Positions 7,899-16,776 of a stretch of DNA of 64,000 nt are shown here, one piece after another. Under the pieces are notes generated by a model. The model was not told the DNA's origin. It made no database searches and saw only the letters and a program-made list of their open reading frames with translations. A program made the translations under genes and the position numbers. Numbering within the stretch: the stretch's first letter is position 1; every line of letters begins with the position of its first letter. The DNA comes from DATJPR01 sp963811705 (GTDB taxonomy: Bacteria; Bacteroidota; Ignavibacteria; UBA10030; UBA6906), in the NCBI GenBank assembly GCA_963811705.1, contig CAWESL010000021.1, positions 124,001 to 188,000 of the forward strand, in the 5' to 3' direction.

Positions 7899-9485
7899 TC
7901 AGTGAATTGCGGCCGGTTCTTTGCTTGCTTTCGTAAACGAGAGACCCACCACCATCGCCGCGAGGACGGCGTACGCGAGCGCAAATTGATACGGCACCGC
8001 GCGAGCCAGTCCGGTGAGCGTCCACGGAAGATACATCACTCCATCCGGCGACGAGGAGTGAATGACGCCGAAAAACGTCAACACCGCAAGGACTGCCAGA
8101 TAGGCCGCCGAGCGGATCAGCCGCCGATCGATCATCTCCGCAGTGAATGCCCCCCACAGCATACCCGTCACAATAAAGCCATTGCCGAGCGCCACCGTCA
8201 CGAGCATTTCCGGTAATGCCCTTCCGGGAAGAGTAAGGAGCTGTTGAAAAACCGCAGGAGGGACAATGTCCGGGGTGCCATACTTGATCGCAAGCAAACG
8301 CGCCACCGTGGGGAAAAATGCAAACGCCACCGCCGGCGCGTGACGCGCGGGGCATGCCTGGAATGACTGCACCATAATGTCGATGGCGACGAACACCAGA
8401 ATCGGGGCGAGGACCGCCCGTGGAATCAGCTCGATGATGAAAGAGACAAACCCGAGCACTCCTCCCAAACCGATGAAGACCCCTGTCAAGAGCGTATACC
8501 CCGCACGCGATCCCATCCGCTTGTACGCCGGTTGTCCGATATACGGCGTCGATTGCGCAACGCCGCCGGTCACACCTGCAAGCAAGGTGGCAAATGCCTC
8601 GGCCAGAAGAATGTCGCGCGTCCTGTAATCATCGCCCGCAACGCGGGCACTCTCCGTAGTATTGATCCCCCCGACAACAGTAAGAATTCCGAACGGTATG
8701 GCGATCGGAAGGTACTTGAGCGCCGGGACGATCCCCTGAAGAAAATCCAGCGTGGGAATGGGAACCCCGACGTGAAGATCGATGGGAGGTGCTCCGGCAA
8801 ACGTCCCGCCAATGATCCCCGAGGGACCGAGAAGATAATAAAGCGCAGTCCCGATGGCCACCGAACCGAGGACACCGGGTAACCGTCCGGGAAGCTTGAT
8901 CGACGCGACGAGCGAATAAAAGACCAGCCCGAGGGCGACGAGCCCGACCACCGGCATCCCGAAGATATCCAGCAGCGGTATCGTGCCGATCAACGCGAGC
9001 CCGATGCCCGCCAGCGACCCCAGGAGTCCCGCCTGCGGCACGATCTTCTGTACCCATCCGCCGATGAATGAAAAAATCACCTTGACGATGCCGATCATGA
9101 CCATGGTCGCCATGCCGATATACCAGGTCATCATCGCGGCATCGCGCTCGTTCATCCCCCCGGCCTTTAATCCGACAAACGCGGGCCCGAGGACCACCAG
9201 CGCGATCCCGATCGTCGACGGTGTATCCAGGCCGAGCGGCATGGCCGTGACCGTCTGGCTTCCCGTCTTCTTCGCAAGCCGGAAGGCCATCCAGGTATAA
9301 ACGAGATCGCCGAAGAGCACGCCGAACGCGGTTCCGGGAAACATGCGGCCGTACACGATGTCGGCCGGATACTTGAAGACAAAGATGAGGATGCCCGCGA
9401 GGAACGAGAGGACCGTGACGTTGTCGATCATCAACCCGAAAAAGCCGTTGAGATCACCGAGAACAAACCAGCGGTATTTTTTCAT
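7899..9485 (-). CDS. NCS2-type (xanthine/uracil-like) permease
   Basis: A 528-residue polytopic membrane protein with about 12-14 hydrophobic segments. Features recalling the NCS2/AzgA nucleobase permease fold are the early MIDNVTVLSFLAGIL helix, TAMPLGLDTPSTIGIALVVLG in the region of the first half-helix, and the central GGINTTESARVAGDDY motif followed by AEAFATLLAGVTGGVAQSTPYIGQPAYKRMGSRAGY, which is strongly NCS2-like. It probably brings in a purine or related base by proton symport. It is the last of three transporter genes on this strand (42 bp after the nucleoside transporter), suggesting a shared scavenging function. Confidence 0.78.
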   Translation of the reverse strand: MKKYRWFVLGDLNGFFGLMIDNVTVLSFLAGILIFVFKYPADIVYGRMFPGTAFGVLFGDLVYTWMAFRLAKKTGSQTVTAMPLGLDTPSTIGIALVVLGPAFVGLKAGGMNERDAAMMTWYIGMATMVMIGIVKVIFSFIGGWVQKIVPQAGLLGSLAGIGLALIGTIPLLDIFGMPVVGLVALGLVFYSLVASIKLPGRLPGVLGSVAIGTALYYLLGPSGIIGGTFAGAPPIDLHVGVPIPTLDFLQGIVPALKYLPIAIPFGILTVVGGINTTESARVAGDDYRTRDILLAEAFATLLAGVTGGVAQSTPYIGQPAYKRMGSRAGYTLLTGVFIGLGGVLGFVSFIIELIPRAVLAPILVFVAIDIMVQSFQACPARHAPAVAFAFFPTVARLLAIKYGTPDIVPPAVFQQLLTLPGRALPEMLVTVALGNGFIVTGMLWGAFTAEMIDRRLIRSAAYLAVLAVLTFFGVIHSSSPDGVMYLPWTLTGLARAVPYQFALAYAVLAAMVVGLSFTKASKEPAAIH

Positions 9486-9527
9486 AGTCGGGTTTGGTCA
9501 GGAGGACGTGAGAGACCTGTGGGCATC

Positions 9528-10835
9528 TTAAGCAAGGATTCCGGCGATCGCTGCCGTCATCCAGGTCGCGATCGTTCCGCCGATCACGGCTTTCATTCCG
9601 AATTTCGCGATGTCGGAGCGCCGGTTTTCGGCAAGGGGACTGAGCCCGCCGATCTGGATTGCGATGGAGCTGAAGTTTGCAAACCCTGCAAGCGCATACG
9701 TGGCAATGACGATGGCTTTGCTGGAGAGCTGCCCCGCGCCGACCATGTCCGCCATGCGAAGATAGGCCACGAATTCATTCAGGACAAGCTTGATGCCCAT
9801 GAGGCTCCCGACGTTCAGGGCGTCCTTCCACGGTACGCCGATGGCAAACGCGATGAACTGAAACACCAGGCCGAACAAGAGCTCAAGGGAAAGCGGTTGT
9901 CCGAAGTTTGTCTGACAGGCTGCGTTCAGACCGCTGACGTTGCCGAACCAGCCAAGGACGAAGTTGATCAACGCGATCAGGGCGATAAACGCCAGGAGCA
10001 TTCCCGCGACGTTCAAGGCGAGTCGCACGCCGTCTCCCGCTCCTCCCGCGGCCGCTTCGATGACGTTGGAATACGTCTTCTCGAGTTTCACCTTGACGGT
10101 CCCCATTGTCTTCGGCTCTTCGCTCTCGGGCAGGATCATCTTCGCGACGACCATGGTGGCCGGGCCGGCCATGATGCATGCCGCGAGCAGGTTCCCGGCA
10201 AACTGGATCTGCGCCTGGTCCAGCGGAACAGACTGCGATTTGGTCAGCGCCACCGCAAGCATCTGCACGTACGCCGCAAGCACGCCCCCGGCAATGTGGG
10301 CCATACCGCTTGTCATCACCGTATACAATTCGGATTGCGTGAGCGACGAAAGATAGGGTCTGATCACGAGCGGCGCTTCGGTTTGTCCGATGAAGGTGTT
10401 CGCCGCCACGTCGAGCGATTCCGCGCCGGACGTCTTCAGAAGCCGGGCCATCACCCAGGCAATCCCCTGCACGACACGCTGCATGACCCCCAGATAATAC
10501 AGCACCGCCATCAGCGAGGCGAAGAAGATGATGGTCGGCAGGACCTGGAACGCGAAGAAGAACCCGAGGCTCCCCTCCCCCGATCCCTTTGCCAGATTCC
10601 CAAAAACAAACTGTGCTCCGTCGCCGGCAAACCCGAAGAGGAACACGAAGAATTTGCTGATGGCATTGAAGATCTCCCGACCGATGTCTGTCCGCACGAC
10701 GAGGAACGCAAAGACGAACTGCATCGCGATGCCCGTCAGCACAAGACGCCAGCGGATTGCTTTCCGGTTGGACGAAAGCAGGAATGCGAGGAACGTCACG
10801 ACCACCAGACCGATGATGCCCCGAACGATATCCAT
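9528..10835 (-). CDS. Concentrative nucleoside transporter (CNT/NupC family)
   Basis: A 435-residue inner-membrane protein with the CNT family hallmarks: an N-terminal helix, the region FQVLPTIIFFASLMAVLYYL GVMQ, and the signature GQTEAPLVIRPYL in the first substrate-binding repeat, followed by SELYTVMTSGMAHIAGGVLAAY. The C-terminal half carries GVPWKDALNVGSLMGIKLVLNEF and ATYALAGFANFSSIAIQIGG, also conserved in NupC-type cation:nucleoside symporters. It lies six bases after the dicarboxylate/amino-acid symporter and 42 bp before the NCS2 permease. The three probably form one transcription unit for nucleosides, bases and acids. Confidence 0.9.
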   Translation of the reverse strand: MDIVRGIIGLVVVTFLAFLLSSNRKAIRWRLVLTGIAMQFVFAFLVVRTDIGREIFNAISKFFVFLFGFAGDGAQFVFGNLAKGSGEGSLGFFFAFQVLPTIIFFASLMAVLYYLGVMQRVVQGIAWVMARLLKTSGAESLDVAANTFIGQTEAPLVIRPYLSSLTQSELYTVMTSGMAHIAGGVLAAYVQMLAVALTKSQSVPLDQAQIQFAGNLLAACIMAGPATMVVAKMILPESEEPKTMGTVKVKLEKTYSNVIEAAAGGAGDGVRLALNVAGMLLAFIALIALINFVLGWFGNVSGLNAACQTNFGQPLSLELLFGLVFQFIAFAIGVPWKDALNVGSLMGIKLVLNEFVAYLRMADMVGAGQLSSKAIVIATYALAGFANFSSIAIQIGGLSPLAENRRSDIAKFGMKAVIGGTIATWMTAAIAGILA

Positions 10836-10841
10836 AAGGCG

Positions 10842-12047
10842 CTACCCGTTGTTGAACGTGACACCTTCCAAGCGGCCGACGACCGCAGTGGCAAGACAGT
10901 TACCGACCAGGTTGATCGCGGTCCGGCCCATGTCGAGAATTTCATCCACGCCGAGGATCACCGCGACACCCTCGAGGGGAAGACCGTGAGCCGCCAGCGT
11001 CCCCGCCAGGATCACCAGCGAGGCCCGTGGGACCCCTGCCACCCCTTTGCTCGTCAACATCAGCGTGAAGAGCATCAGCACCTGGGATTCGATCGGCATG
11101 GCGACCCCGGCGGCCTGTGCGACAAAAATCGCCGCGAGGGAAAGATACAGCGTGCTCCCATCCAGGTTAAAACTGTAGCCCGTCGGGAGAACGAAAGCCA
11201 CAATCCTCCTCGGGACTCCGAACGCCTCCATGTTCTCGAAGGCCAGCGGAAGCGCCGCTTCGGAGCTTGTCGTCGAGAACGCAATGATCGCCGGCTCTTT
11301 CACGGCGTTGAAGAATTTCCGAAGGGGGATGCCGGCGAGGATCACGATCGGAAGGAGCACCAGGAGAATGAACGCCGCCAGTGCGAGGTAAAGGGTGAGG
11401 ATCAGCAGACCGAGATTGACGAGGACGCCGAGGCCGCGGTGCCCGACGGTGAAGGCAATCGCAGCGCCCACACCGATCGGGGCATAGCGCATGACGATGC
11501 CGGTCATCTTGAACATCGCCGACGCGATCCCGTCGAAAAACGAAAGGACCGGTTTTCTGCGCTCTTCAGGCACGAGCGCCAACGCGATGCCGAAGATCGT
11601 GGCGAACACGACAATCTGAAGAACCTCGCCGTTCGCCATCGCCTCGATAATGCTTTGCGGAACAATGTGCGATACGATCTCCGACACGGTTTGTTGTTTC
11701 GCGACAATATCGGTGGATTGCACGGCCGCCTGGAGGTTCACGCCGTCACCCGGACGGATGACGTTCACTGCCACGAGACCGATGATCAGGGCGAGCGTCG
11801 TCACAATCTCAAAGTAGATCAGGGCTTTGATGCCCATGCGTCCCACCTGTTTGAGATCGCCATGACCGGCAATACCGACGACGAGGGTCGAGAAGATCAG
11901 CGGCGCAATCAGGCTTCTGATGAGCCGGATGAAAATTGTGCTCAGCGGCCGGAGCGAAATTGCGAGGTCAGGAGCATACCAGCCGACCAGCAGGCCGATG
12001 CCCATCCCGACAAAAATCAATTGGGTGAGAGAGGGTCGGAATCGCAC
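10842..12047 (-). CDS. Dicarboxylate/amino acid:cation symporter (DAACS, GltP/DctA-like)
   Basis: A 401-residue sodium- or proton-coupled symporter of the DAACS family. Diagnostic elements are the N-terminal LIRSLIAPLIFSTLVVGIAG, the serine-rich hairpin region AFSTTSSEAALPLAFENME, the VLPTGYSFNLDGSTLYL motif of TM7, and GVAGVPRASLVILAGTL followed by VDEILDMGRTAINLVGN in the last helix. Substrate (glutamate/aspartate or C4-dicarboxylate) cannot be decided by eye. First gene of the three-transporter run. Confidence 0.92.
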   Translation of the reverse strand: MRFRPSLTQLIFVGMGIGLLVGWYAPDLAISLRPLSTIFIRLIRSLIAPLIFSTLVVGIAGHGDLKQVGRMGIKALIYFEIVTTLALIIGLVAVNVIRPGDGVNLQAAVQSTDIVAKQQTVSEIVSHIVPQSIIEAMANGEVLQIVVFATIFGIALALVPEERRKPVLSFFDGIASAMFKMTGIVMRYAPIGVGAAIAFTVGHRGLGVLVNLGLLILTLYLALAAFILLVLLPIVILAGIPLRKFFNAVKEPAIIAFSTTSSEAALPLAFENMEAFGVPRRIVAFVLPTGYSFNLDGSTLYLSLAAIFVAQAAGVAMPIESQVLMLFTLMLTSKGVAGVPRASLVILAGTLAAHGLPLEGVAVILGVDEILDMGRTAINLVGNCLATAVVGRLEGVTFNNG

Positions 12048-12139
12048 GCACGCTCAGGAAGATGAAGCGGTTGACGGACGGAAATTCGAAGAGGCAAGAT
12101 ACCGAGGATTTCTGATTAGCGCAAGCGAAGCTCCACCGC

Positions 12140-12799
12140 TCATTTATACTTGACGGAACACCCGTATGCCCTGCTCGAGCTCAGGGGGACCGGCTTCCCG
12201 GCGAGCGCGGCATCAAGAACCTCACGCACGAAATTGTGCGCGCGCGGAATGTCTGCAACGTCGGTCGAAGGAATATCGTCGATCCCGCCTTCGTACAGGA
12301 GGATTCCCTTCGGATCGATGACCGCCATCGTCGGGGTCGATTTTGCGCCGTAGCGCTGTCCGACGTCGCCGCTGGCATCGACAAGATAGTCCGTCGGGAC
12401 GGCTTTCATGGCGGCGATGCGTTCCGCGAGTTCCGAACCCTGGTAGTACCCCTGTCGGCCCGGCGCCGACGAGCAGATCGAAAGCCACACGACGCCCTTT
12501 GCCGTGTAGGCCTTCTGCAGCGCCTGCATGTTTCCGCTCCGGTACTGTTTGCCGACGAACGGACACTCGTAGTTCACCCATTCAAGCACGACATACTTTC
12601 CCCGAAAGTCGCTCAGGGAGAGATCCTTCCCTTTGCTGTTGACAAGCTGAAATCCCGGAGCGGGTTTTCCGGGCTCGGCTTCGGATCGCTTCGCCGCGGC
12701 GAACACAAGGGACGCAGACGCAAGCGTCAGTGCAGCCACGACGATCGTTCGCGTCACGGCGACGCGCACGGAAGACACCATTGGATTCACACCGTTCAT
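12140..12799 (-). CDS. Exported thioredoxin-fold redoxin (AhpC/TSA-like)
   Basis: The start at 12799 is chosen because AGGAGG lies a few bases upstream. The N-terminus is a Sec signal (VAVTRTIVVAALTLASASLVFA). The mature part is a redoxin: PGFQLVNSKGKDLSLSDFRG, YVVLEWVNYECPFVGKQY, and the cis-proline region GAKSTPTMAVIDPKG. The active-site region has a single ECPFV cysteine where thioredoxins have CxxC, so it looks more peroxiredoxin-like, although a second cysteine occurs near the C-terminus (YGCSVKYK). It probably works in the periplasm as a thiol peroxidase or reductase. It is downstream of serA on the same strand with a weak hairpin between them. Confidence 0.85.
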   Translation of the reverse strand: MNGVNPMVSSVRVAVTRTIVVAALTLASASLVFAAAKRSEAEPGKPAPGFQLVNSKGKDLSLSDFRGKYVVLEWVNYECPFVGKQYRSGNMQALQKAYTAKGVVWLSICSSAPGRQGYYQGSELAERIAAMKAVPTDYLVDASGDVGQRYGAKSTPTMAVIDPKGILLYEGGIDDIPSTDVADIPRAHNFVREVLDAALAGKPVPLSSSRAYGCSVKYK

Positions 12800-12845
12800 G
12801 ACTCCTCCTCTTGCTCTCGGGCTCTTTTCAATGAACGTTCGCAGC

Positions 12846-12876
12846 ATGGCTCAAGGTTCCGGCATGCATGAGCCAT
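12846..12876. terminator. Hairpin between serA and the redoxin gene
   Basis: ATGGCTCA (12846-12853) and TGAGCCAT (12869-12876) form an 8-bp stem. No T-tract follows, so it may be a processing or structural hairpin rather than an intrinsic terminator. Confidence 0.3.
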
Positions 12877-12899
12877 TCGCAACAGCGGTGAGGACCGCG

Positions 12900-13820
12900 T
12901 CAATCCTGTTGTGAGCCGACGAGCGCCTTTACCACCTTCACTGCGATTTCCGTTCCAATTCGCGCCTGGGCCTCCAACGTCGACCCCCCCACATGCGGTG
13001 AAACGCTCACGCGCGGGTGGTTGATCAGGGCCATTTCGGCTTCTGTCGGCGGTTCATGTTCGAACACATCAAGCCCGGCGCCGGCCACCGTGCCATTGTT
13101 GAGCCCCTCCAGAAGCGCGGCCTGGTCGACGACCCCGCCTCGAGCACAGTTGATGATGACGACCCCCTTCTTCATCATCGCGAACTCTTTCTTTCCGATG
13201 ACGGGGCCGCGCCCTTTGTCCAGAGGAATATGCAGGGTGATGAAGTCAGAGGAGGAGAGGAGCCGTTCTTTCGTCGTAATCTCGACGAAGAATTCCATCG
13301 GGGTGAACGGAGGATCATAGGCCAGAACCTTCATGCCAAGAGCAAGGGCGCGACGAGCGACTTCCTTGCCGATATTGCCCAGACCGATGACGCCGAGAGT
13401 CTTGCCGAACACCTCAAAGCCTTTGGAGTACTCCTTCTTCGGCCATTTCCCCTGGCGCATTTCCATCGAGCTCAGGTTCAGGAACCGGCTGACGGCGAGC
13501 AGATGTCCGATCGTCAGCTCCGCGACAGAGATCGCCGATGCCGCAGGCGTGTTAAGAACGAGGATGTGCTTCTCCTTCGCGTGTGCAACATCGATGGTGT
13601 CGACCCCGACACCCCCGCGCGCGATGACCTTCAGATTTGTTCCCGCGTCGATGACGTCCTTCGTGACTTTTGTCGCAGAGCGGACCAGAATGCAGTCATA
13701 CGCTCCGATTTTCGTCAGCAGCTGTTCCGGTGTCAATGTCAGTTGGTCGACAGTCAGTCCGGCATCAAGAAGAATCTTTGCGCCATCGGCGGAGATGCCA
13801 TCGGTAACGAGGACCTTCAT
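12900..13820 (-). CDS. serA: D-3-phosphoglycerate dehydrogenase (short form, no ACT domain)
   Basis: This NAD-dependent enzyme would make 3-phosphohydroxypyruvate from 3-phosphoglycerate, the first step of serine synthesis. The start at 13820 (MKVLVTDGISADGAKILLDAG) has GGAGG at good spacing. The substrate-binding part contains VRSATKVTKDVID and ARGGVGVDTIDV. The nucleotide-binding domain has KTLGVIGLGNIGKEVARRA (GxGxxG), INCARGGVVDQ with the catalytic Arg, DVFEHEPP with the Glu, and SPHVGGSTLEAQ with the His. At 306 residues it lacks the C-terminal ACT regulatory domain, as in type III enzymes. A related 2-hydroxyacid dehydrogenase cannot be fully excluded. Confidence 0.88.
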   Translation of the reverse strand: MKVLVTDGISADGAKILLDAGLTVDQLTLTPEQLLTKIGAYDCILVRSATKVTKDVIDAGTNLKVIARGGVGVDTIDVAHAKEKHILVLNTPAASAISVAELTIGHLLAVSRFLNLSSMEMRQGKWPKKEYSKGFEVFGKTLGVIGLGNIGKEVARRALALGMKVLAYDPPFTPMEFFVEITTKERLLSSSDFITLHIPLDKGRGPVIGKKEFAMMKKGVVIINCARGGVVDQAALLEGLNNGTVAGAGLDVFEHEPPTEAEMALINHPRVSVSPHVGGSTLEAQARIGTEIAVKVVKALVGSQQD

Positions 13821-13900
13821 AGAAACCTCCGTAATCTGGGTGAGTGATACAAAGATACGGAATGTTGTCACGAGGGACAAGCTGAGCGGGAGAAGCGCGA

Positions 13901-13923
13901 GGAGATGGGGAGATGGGGAGATG
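13901..13923. repeat. Short GAGATGGG tandem repeat
   Basis: Nearly three direct copies of GAGATGGG lie between serA and the next gene. Similar G/A-rich sequence occurs near 151-180. Low-complexity intergenic DNA. Confidence 0.5.
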
Positions 13924-13927
13924 TCTG

Positions 13928-14278
13928 TCAGTCAGGGGGTGAGATAAAGCGGTGGAAGCACAATTCGAAGCTGCCGGGATTCTTCGTACTCGGGGCCAGA
14001 ACCATCACCGGAAGTCCTCCTTCGTCTTCACACTGGTGAATCCAACGAAAGACGAATTCGTCTTCGGTTTTCAGCACGCGGAGCGACGAGCGAATCTCGT
14101 CCACCGTCCAGAATTCCACTTTCACCTCGGCTGAACCGGAAGGGGTCCCCGGCGAAAGAATGACGATCGCTCCCCGGCCATGTTGCCGGAGTTCGTTATT
14201 CCAGGCTGAAGCAAAGAGAACGGCATCATGCCGGATGTAGTCGACGATCTCGTCGATGTCCATCATTGGATCCATCAC
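13928..14278 (-). CDS. Conserved-looking small cytoplasmic protein of unknown function
   Basis: A 116-residue acidic protein, MMDPMMDIDEIVDYIRHDAV..., with no signal peptide or membrane segment. It has an alternating hydrophobic pattern (GRGAIVILSP, AEVKVEFWTVDEI, FVFRWIHQCEDEGGLPVMVL) consistent with a mixed alpha/beta fold. I do not recognise the family. An alternative start is the third Met (14263). It lies upstream of serA on the same strand with about 107 bp between. Confidence 0.55.
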   Translation of the reverse strand: MMDPMMDIDEIVDYIRHDAVLFASAWNNELRQHGRGAIVILSPGTPSGSAEVKVEFWTVDEIRSSLRVLKTEDEFVFRWIHQCEDEGGLPVMVLAPSTKNPGSFELCFHRFISPPD

Positions 14279-14702
14279 CTTCGTGGTCCCTGGGTGTATG
14301 ACGAGAGAAGCCCGATGCCATGCAGCGGCGCTGAAAGCGAATTACGGGACGGATGGGATGCCTGTATGGTACAGGCACGGATAGCGATCGTCGCTACATC
14401 GGGGAATGGATCCCGTGCCGAACGCCCGACAAGTCTCTAACGTGCAATGGCTCTCATAACAGGGGGAGGTAAGAGCCTGATCCGTCTTTTGCACCGCCGG
14501 GTCGAAAGCCCTCCGCAGAACACTCAGCATTCACGGAAGACTTGACATATTTGATACAAATTCAATGCCGAGACAATATCATGAATCCGGCCTGAAATGG
14601 GTGTTTCCGGGAATGATGTATGCGCCGGATTCCTAAGAGCGGGAGCGGCGGGAGCAGAAATGGGACTGCGGGTCTTGAAAAAGGAAGCATCAACCAGCCG
14701 GA
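14279..14702. other. Gene-free interval between unknown gene and ars operon
   Basis: No frame here looks coding. A TTGACA-like hexamer (about 14541) occurs but no convincing -10 follows at normal spacing. This is the region downstream of the ars operon and upstream of the small unknown gene. Confidence 0.4.
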
Positions 14703-15578
14703 TCACAAAAGCTCTCTTTCGTAAAACTCGCGGAACGTCGCCCGGATCCTGTCCCGCGTTGCGCGAAAGATCGCCAGTCGTTCGCTCTCGGAACCGCGAG
14801 CGTTTCCCGGATCCTCAAACCCGAAGTGCCGCCGGTTCCGCACAGTCCCGGAAAACACCGGACAGGTTTCCCGGGCATGATCGCACACGGTCACGACGAA
14901 ATCGAACGATTGCGACACAACCTCGTCGACATTCCGCGGTCGGGCATTCCTGAGTGATACGCCGGCCTCTTCCATAACCTGCATCGTCAATGGGGAGACC
15001 GCAATGGCAGGTTCGGTGCCGGCCGAAGAAACCTCGAGCCAGGGGTCAAACGACCGGAGGAATGCCGCCGCCATCTGACTCCGGCAGGCGTTGCCCGTGC
15101 ACAGAATGAGGACACGCTGACCGATCGCACGGCGCATGACGGTTGCGGTCGACGGACATGCACCCGTGAACTCCAGAGATCGTGTCACCTCACCACGGAC
15201 AGATTCCTTTTGCACGACACGGAACCCTTTTCGGGCGAAGTATGGTGATGCCGTCGTCGTCAGCAATACGACTTCTGAAACTCCCCTGTTGTGCGCTTCC
15301 GTCATCATGGCATCGTACAATGCGCCTCCGATGCCTGTTGAGCGCAGCGCGGTCGTGACGACCAGCGAACGGAGCAAACCTGTTCGTCCGTACAACTCCA
15401 TGCCGATCGCACCAACGATGCCGCCCTGCCGATCGGCAACAAGAAACGCCGGGAAATGTTCCTTCACCCCGGCGAGGGGGAGCGATGCCGTCGAGAGAAG
15501 CGCTTCCACAGCCTGCAGGTCAGCCGGCCGTGAGAGTCGAATGGTTATTGAAGAAGGGATTTCGGCGTATGCGCTCAT
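14703..15578 (-). CDS. Fusion of ArsN-like N-acetyltransferase and ArsC arsenate reductase
   Basis: A two-domain protein of 291 residues. Residues about 10-140 are a GNAT acetyltransferase of the arsenic-resistance type: the substrate part LSTASLPLAGVKEHFPAFLV, then LLRSLVVTTALRSTGIGGAL as the acetyl-CoA loop, and SPYFARKGFRVV. Residues about 153-291 are a low-molecular-weight phosphatase-fold arsenate reductase with P-loop CTGNACRS (Cys about 160) and CDHARETCPVF as the resolving-cysteine region. Such domains reduce arsenate to arsenite; the acetyltransferase may modify an organoarsenical. The start at 15578 overlaps the arsM stop as ATGA, so the two are translationally coupled. In most genomes the two domains are separate genes. 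Confidence 0.87.
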   Translation of the reverse strand: MSAYAEIPSSITIRLSRPADLQAVEALLSTASLPLAGVKEHFPAFLVADRQGGIVGAIGMELYGRTGLLRSLVVTTALRSTGIGGALYDAMMTEAHNRGVSEVVLLTTTASPYFARKGFRVVQKESVRGEVTRSLEFTGACPSTATVMRRAIGQRVLILCTGNACRSQMAAAFLRSFDPWLEVSSAGTEPAIAVSPLTMQVMEEAGVSLRNARPRNVDEVVSQSFDFVVTVCDHARETCPVFSGTVRNRRHFGFEDPGNARGSESERLAIFRATRDRIRATFREFYERELL

Positions 15579-16372
15579 GGCGCCTTCGGCTCCTTTGATT
15601 TTTCTCCAAGCACCGTGATGCTCCATACCGAGAAGCGACTGCCCTGATCCTTCGTCAGGGATTCTTCCGGGAGCGGAACAAGCTTCTCGCGCTTTACCGC
15701 GATGGTCACGAAACCCGCCTGACGGATCTTTTCAAGGTAGTCCTCCTTCTGCAGCGCGCCGGAGACGCAGCCGGCATACATCGCGATGTCGGCGGCGATC
15801 GAAGGCGGGAGTTCGCCGGTGAGGACGATATCGGAAATCGAGAAGTGGCCGCCCGGCTTGAGAACGCGGTAGATTTCCGCGAACGCTTTCTCCTTATTGG
15901 GGACAAGGTTCAGGACGCAATTGCTGATGACGACATCGATGCTGTCGGGTTCAACGGGCATCTCCTCGATTTCGCCCAGCCGGAATTCGACATTCGTGTA
16001 ACCGAGTTTTGCCTTGTTGGCGTTCGCCTTCCGGATCATTTCCTCGGTCATGTCGAGTCCGATAACCCGCCCGGCATTCCCGACGAGGTGTCGTGCGACG
16101 AAGACGTCATTCCCGGCGCCGGACCCGAGATCGAGGACCGTATCCCCGTCCTTCATTCCTGCGATATCGACAGGGATTCCGCAACCAAGTCCAAGATCGG
16201 CGGAGGGAACATACCCCGGAAGTTTCGCGTAGTCGGCCGACAGCTCGATGTTGTCGCTCTCGCAGCCGCAGGGGGTACTGCCGCAACAGCCCGAAGCGCT
16301 GCGGGGAGGACCCTGGACGGCGATTTCCGCGTAATGTTTCCGGACGTTTTCTTTGATCTCTGAGCCCGACAT
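15575..16372 (-). CDS. arsM: Arsenite S-adenosylmethionine methyltransferase
   Basis: A 265-residue class I methyltransferase that would transfer methyl groups from SAM to As(III). Near the N-terminus is the cysteine cluster SGCCGSTPCGC, then PGYVPSADLGLGCGIP, a family signature. The SAM-binding motif is VLDLGSGAGNDVFVAR, followed by GLDMTEEMIRKANANKAKLG. Arsenic-binding cysteines are likely those in ISNCVLNL and YAGCVSG, which correspond to conserved ArsM positions. It lies 25 bp downstream of arsR and overlaps the following ArsN-ArsC fusion by four bases. Confidence 0.93.
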   Translation of the reverse strand: MSGSEIKENVRKHYAEIAVQGPPRSASGCCGSTPCGCESDNIELSADYAKLPGYVPSADLGLGCGIPVDIAGMKDGDTVLDLGSGAGNDVFVARHLVGNAGRVIGLDMTEEMIRKANANKAKLGYTNVEFRLGEIEEMPVEPDSIDVVISNCVLNLVPNKEKAFAEIYRVLKPGGHFSISDIVLTGELPPSIAADIAMYAGCVSGALQKEDYLEKIRQAGFVTIAVKREKLVPLPEESLTKDQGSRFSVWSITVLGEKSKEPKAP

Positions 16373-16397
16373 GGTCTTGCCCTTTCGTTGTGGGGAG

Positions 16398-16733
16398 TCA
16401 GCAGCATTCCTCGTGCGTCGCTTCGCGCAGGAGTTCGACGAACGCGTTCAGCATGGCGCCGAATTTCTGGACGGCCTTTGCATCCAGACAATAGCAGGAT
16501 CGCGGTCCCTCGATTTCACCGGTGATCAGGCCCGCTTCCCGCAACGCCTTGAGATGTTGGGACACCGTCGACTGCGCGAGGGGGAGCACATCGACGAGAT
16601 CTCCACAGATGCACTGTTTCTTGCTGGCGAGCGTCCGGAGGATCATCACGCGCGCCGGATGAGCGATGGCTTTCGCAAAATCCGCCAGTGATTGGTCAGC
16701 GGGTTTAAATTCTTCTGCCTTGCTGTACGCCAT
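16398..16733 (-). CDS. arsR: ArsR-family transcriptional repressor
   Basis: A winged-helix metalloid-responsive repressor of about 111 residues. The DNA-binding part is visible as DVLPLAQSTVSQHLKALREAGLI. The CICGDL motif before it places a cysteine pair on the helix used for As(III)/Sb(III) sensing in ArsR proteins, and a further CYC and terminal ECC are present. The start at 16733 is preferred over 16742. It heads the arsR-arsM-ArsN/ArsC operon, and the inverted repeat overlapping its promoter fits autoregulation. Confidence 0.92.
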   Translation of the reverse strand: MAYSKAEEFKPADQSLADFAKAIAHPARVMILRTLASKKQCICGDLVDVLPLAQSTVSQHLKALREAGLITGEIEGPRSCYCLDAKAVQKFGAMLNAFVELLREATHEECC

Positions 16734-16753
16734 GGGGTCCACCCGGTTGTTGT

Positions 16754-16776
16754 ATCGTTTAACGTAAATATACGAT
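16754..16776. promoter_or_regulatory. Likely ArsR operator
   Basis: ATCGT (16754-16758) and ACGAT (16772-16776) form an inverted repeat around an AT-rich spacer holding CGTAAATATACG. It overlaps the -10 of the promoter reading into arsR, as expected for derepression by arsenite. Confidence 0.6.

Noticed and set aside
9519..12065. 848-codon plus-strand frame
   Set aside because: It runs opposite two well-conserved transporter genes and has no family resemblance; it is a GC-related antisense shadow.
14541..14580. TTGACA-type promoter in the gap after the ars operon
   Set aside because: No -10 hexamer at a suitable distance and no gene start directly downstream on the plus strand.
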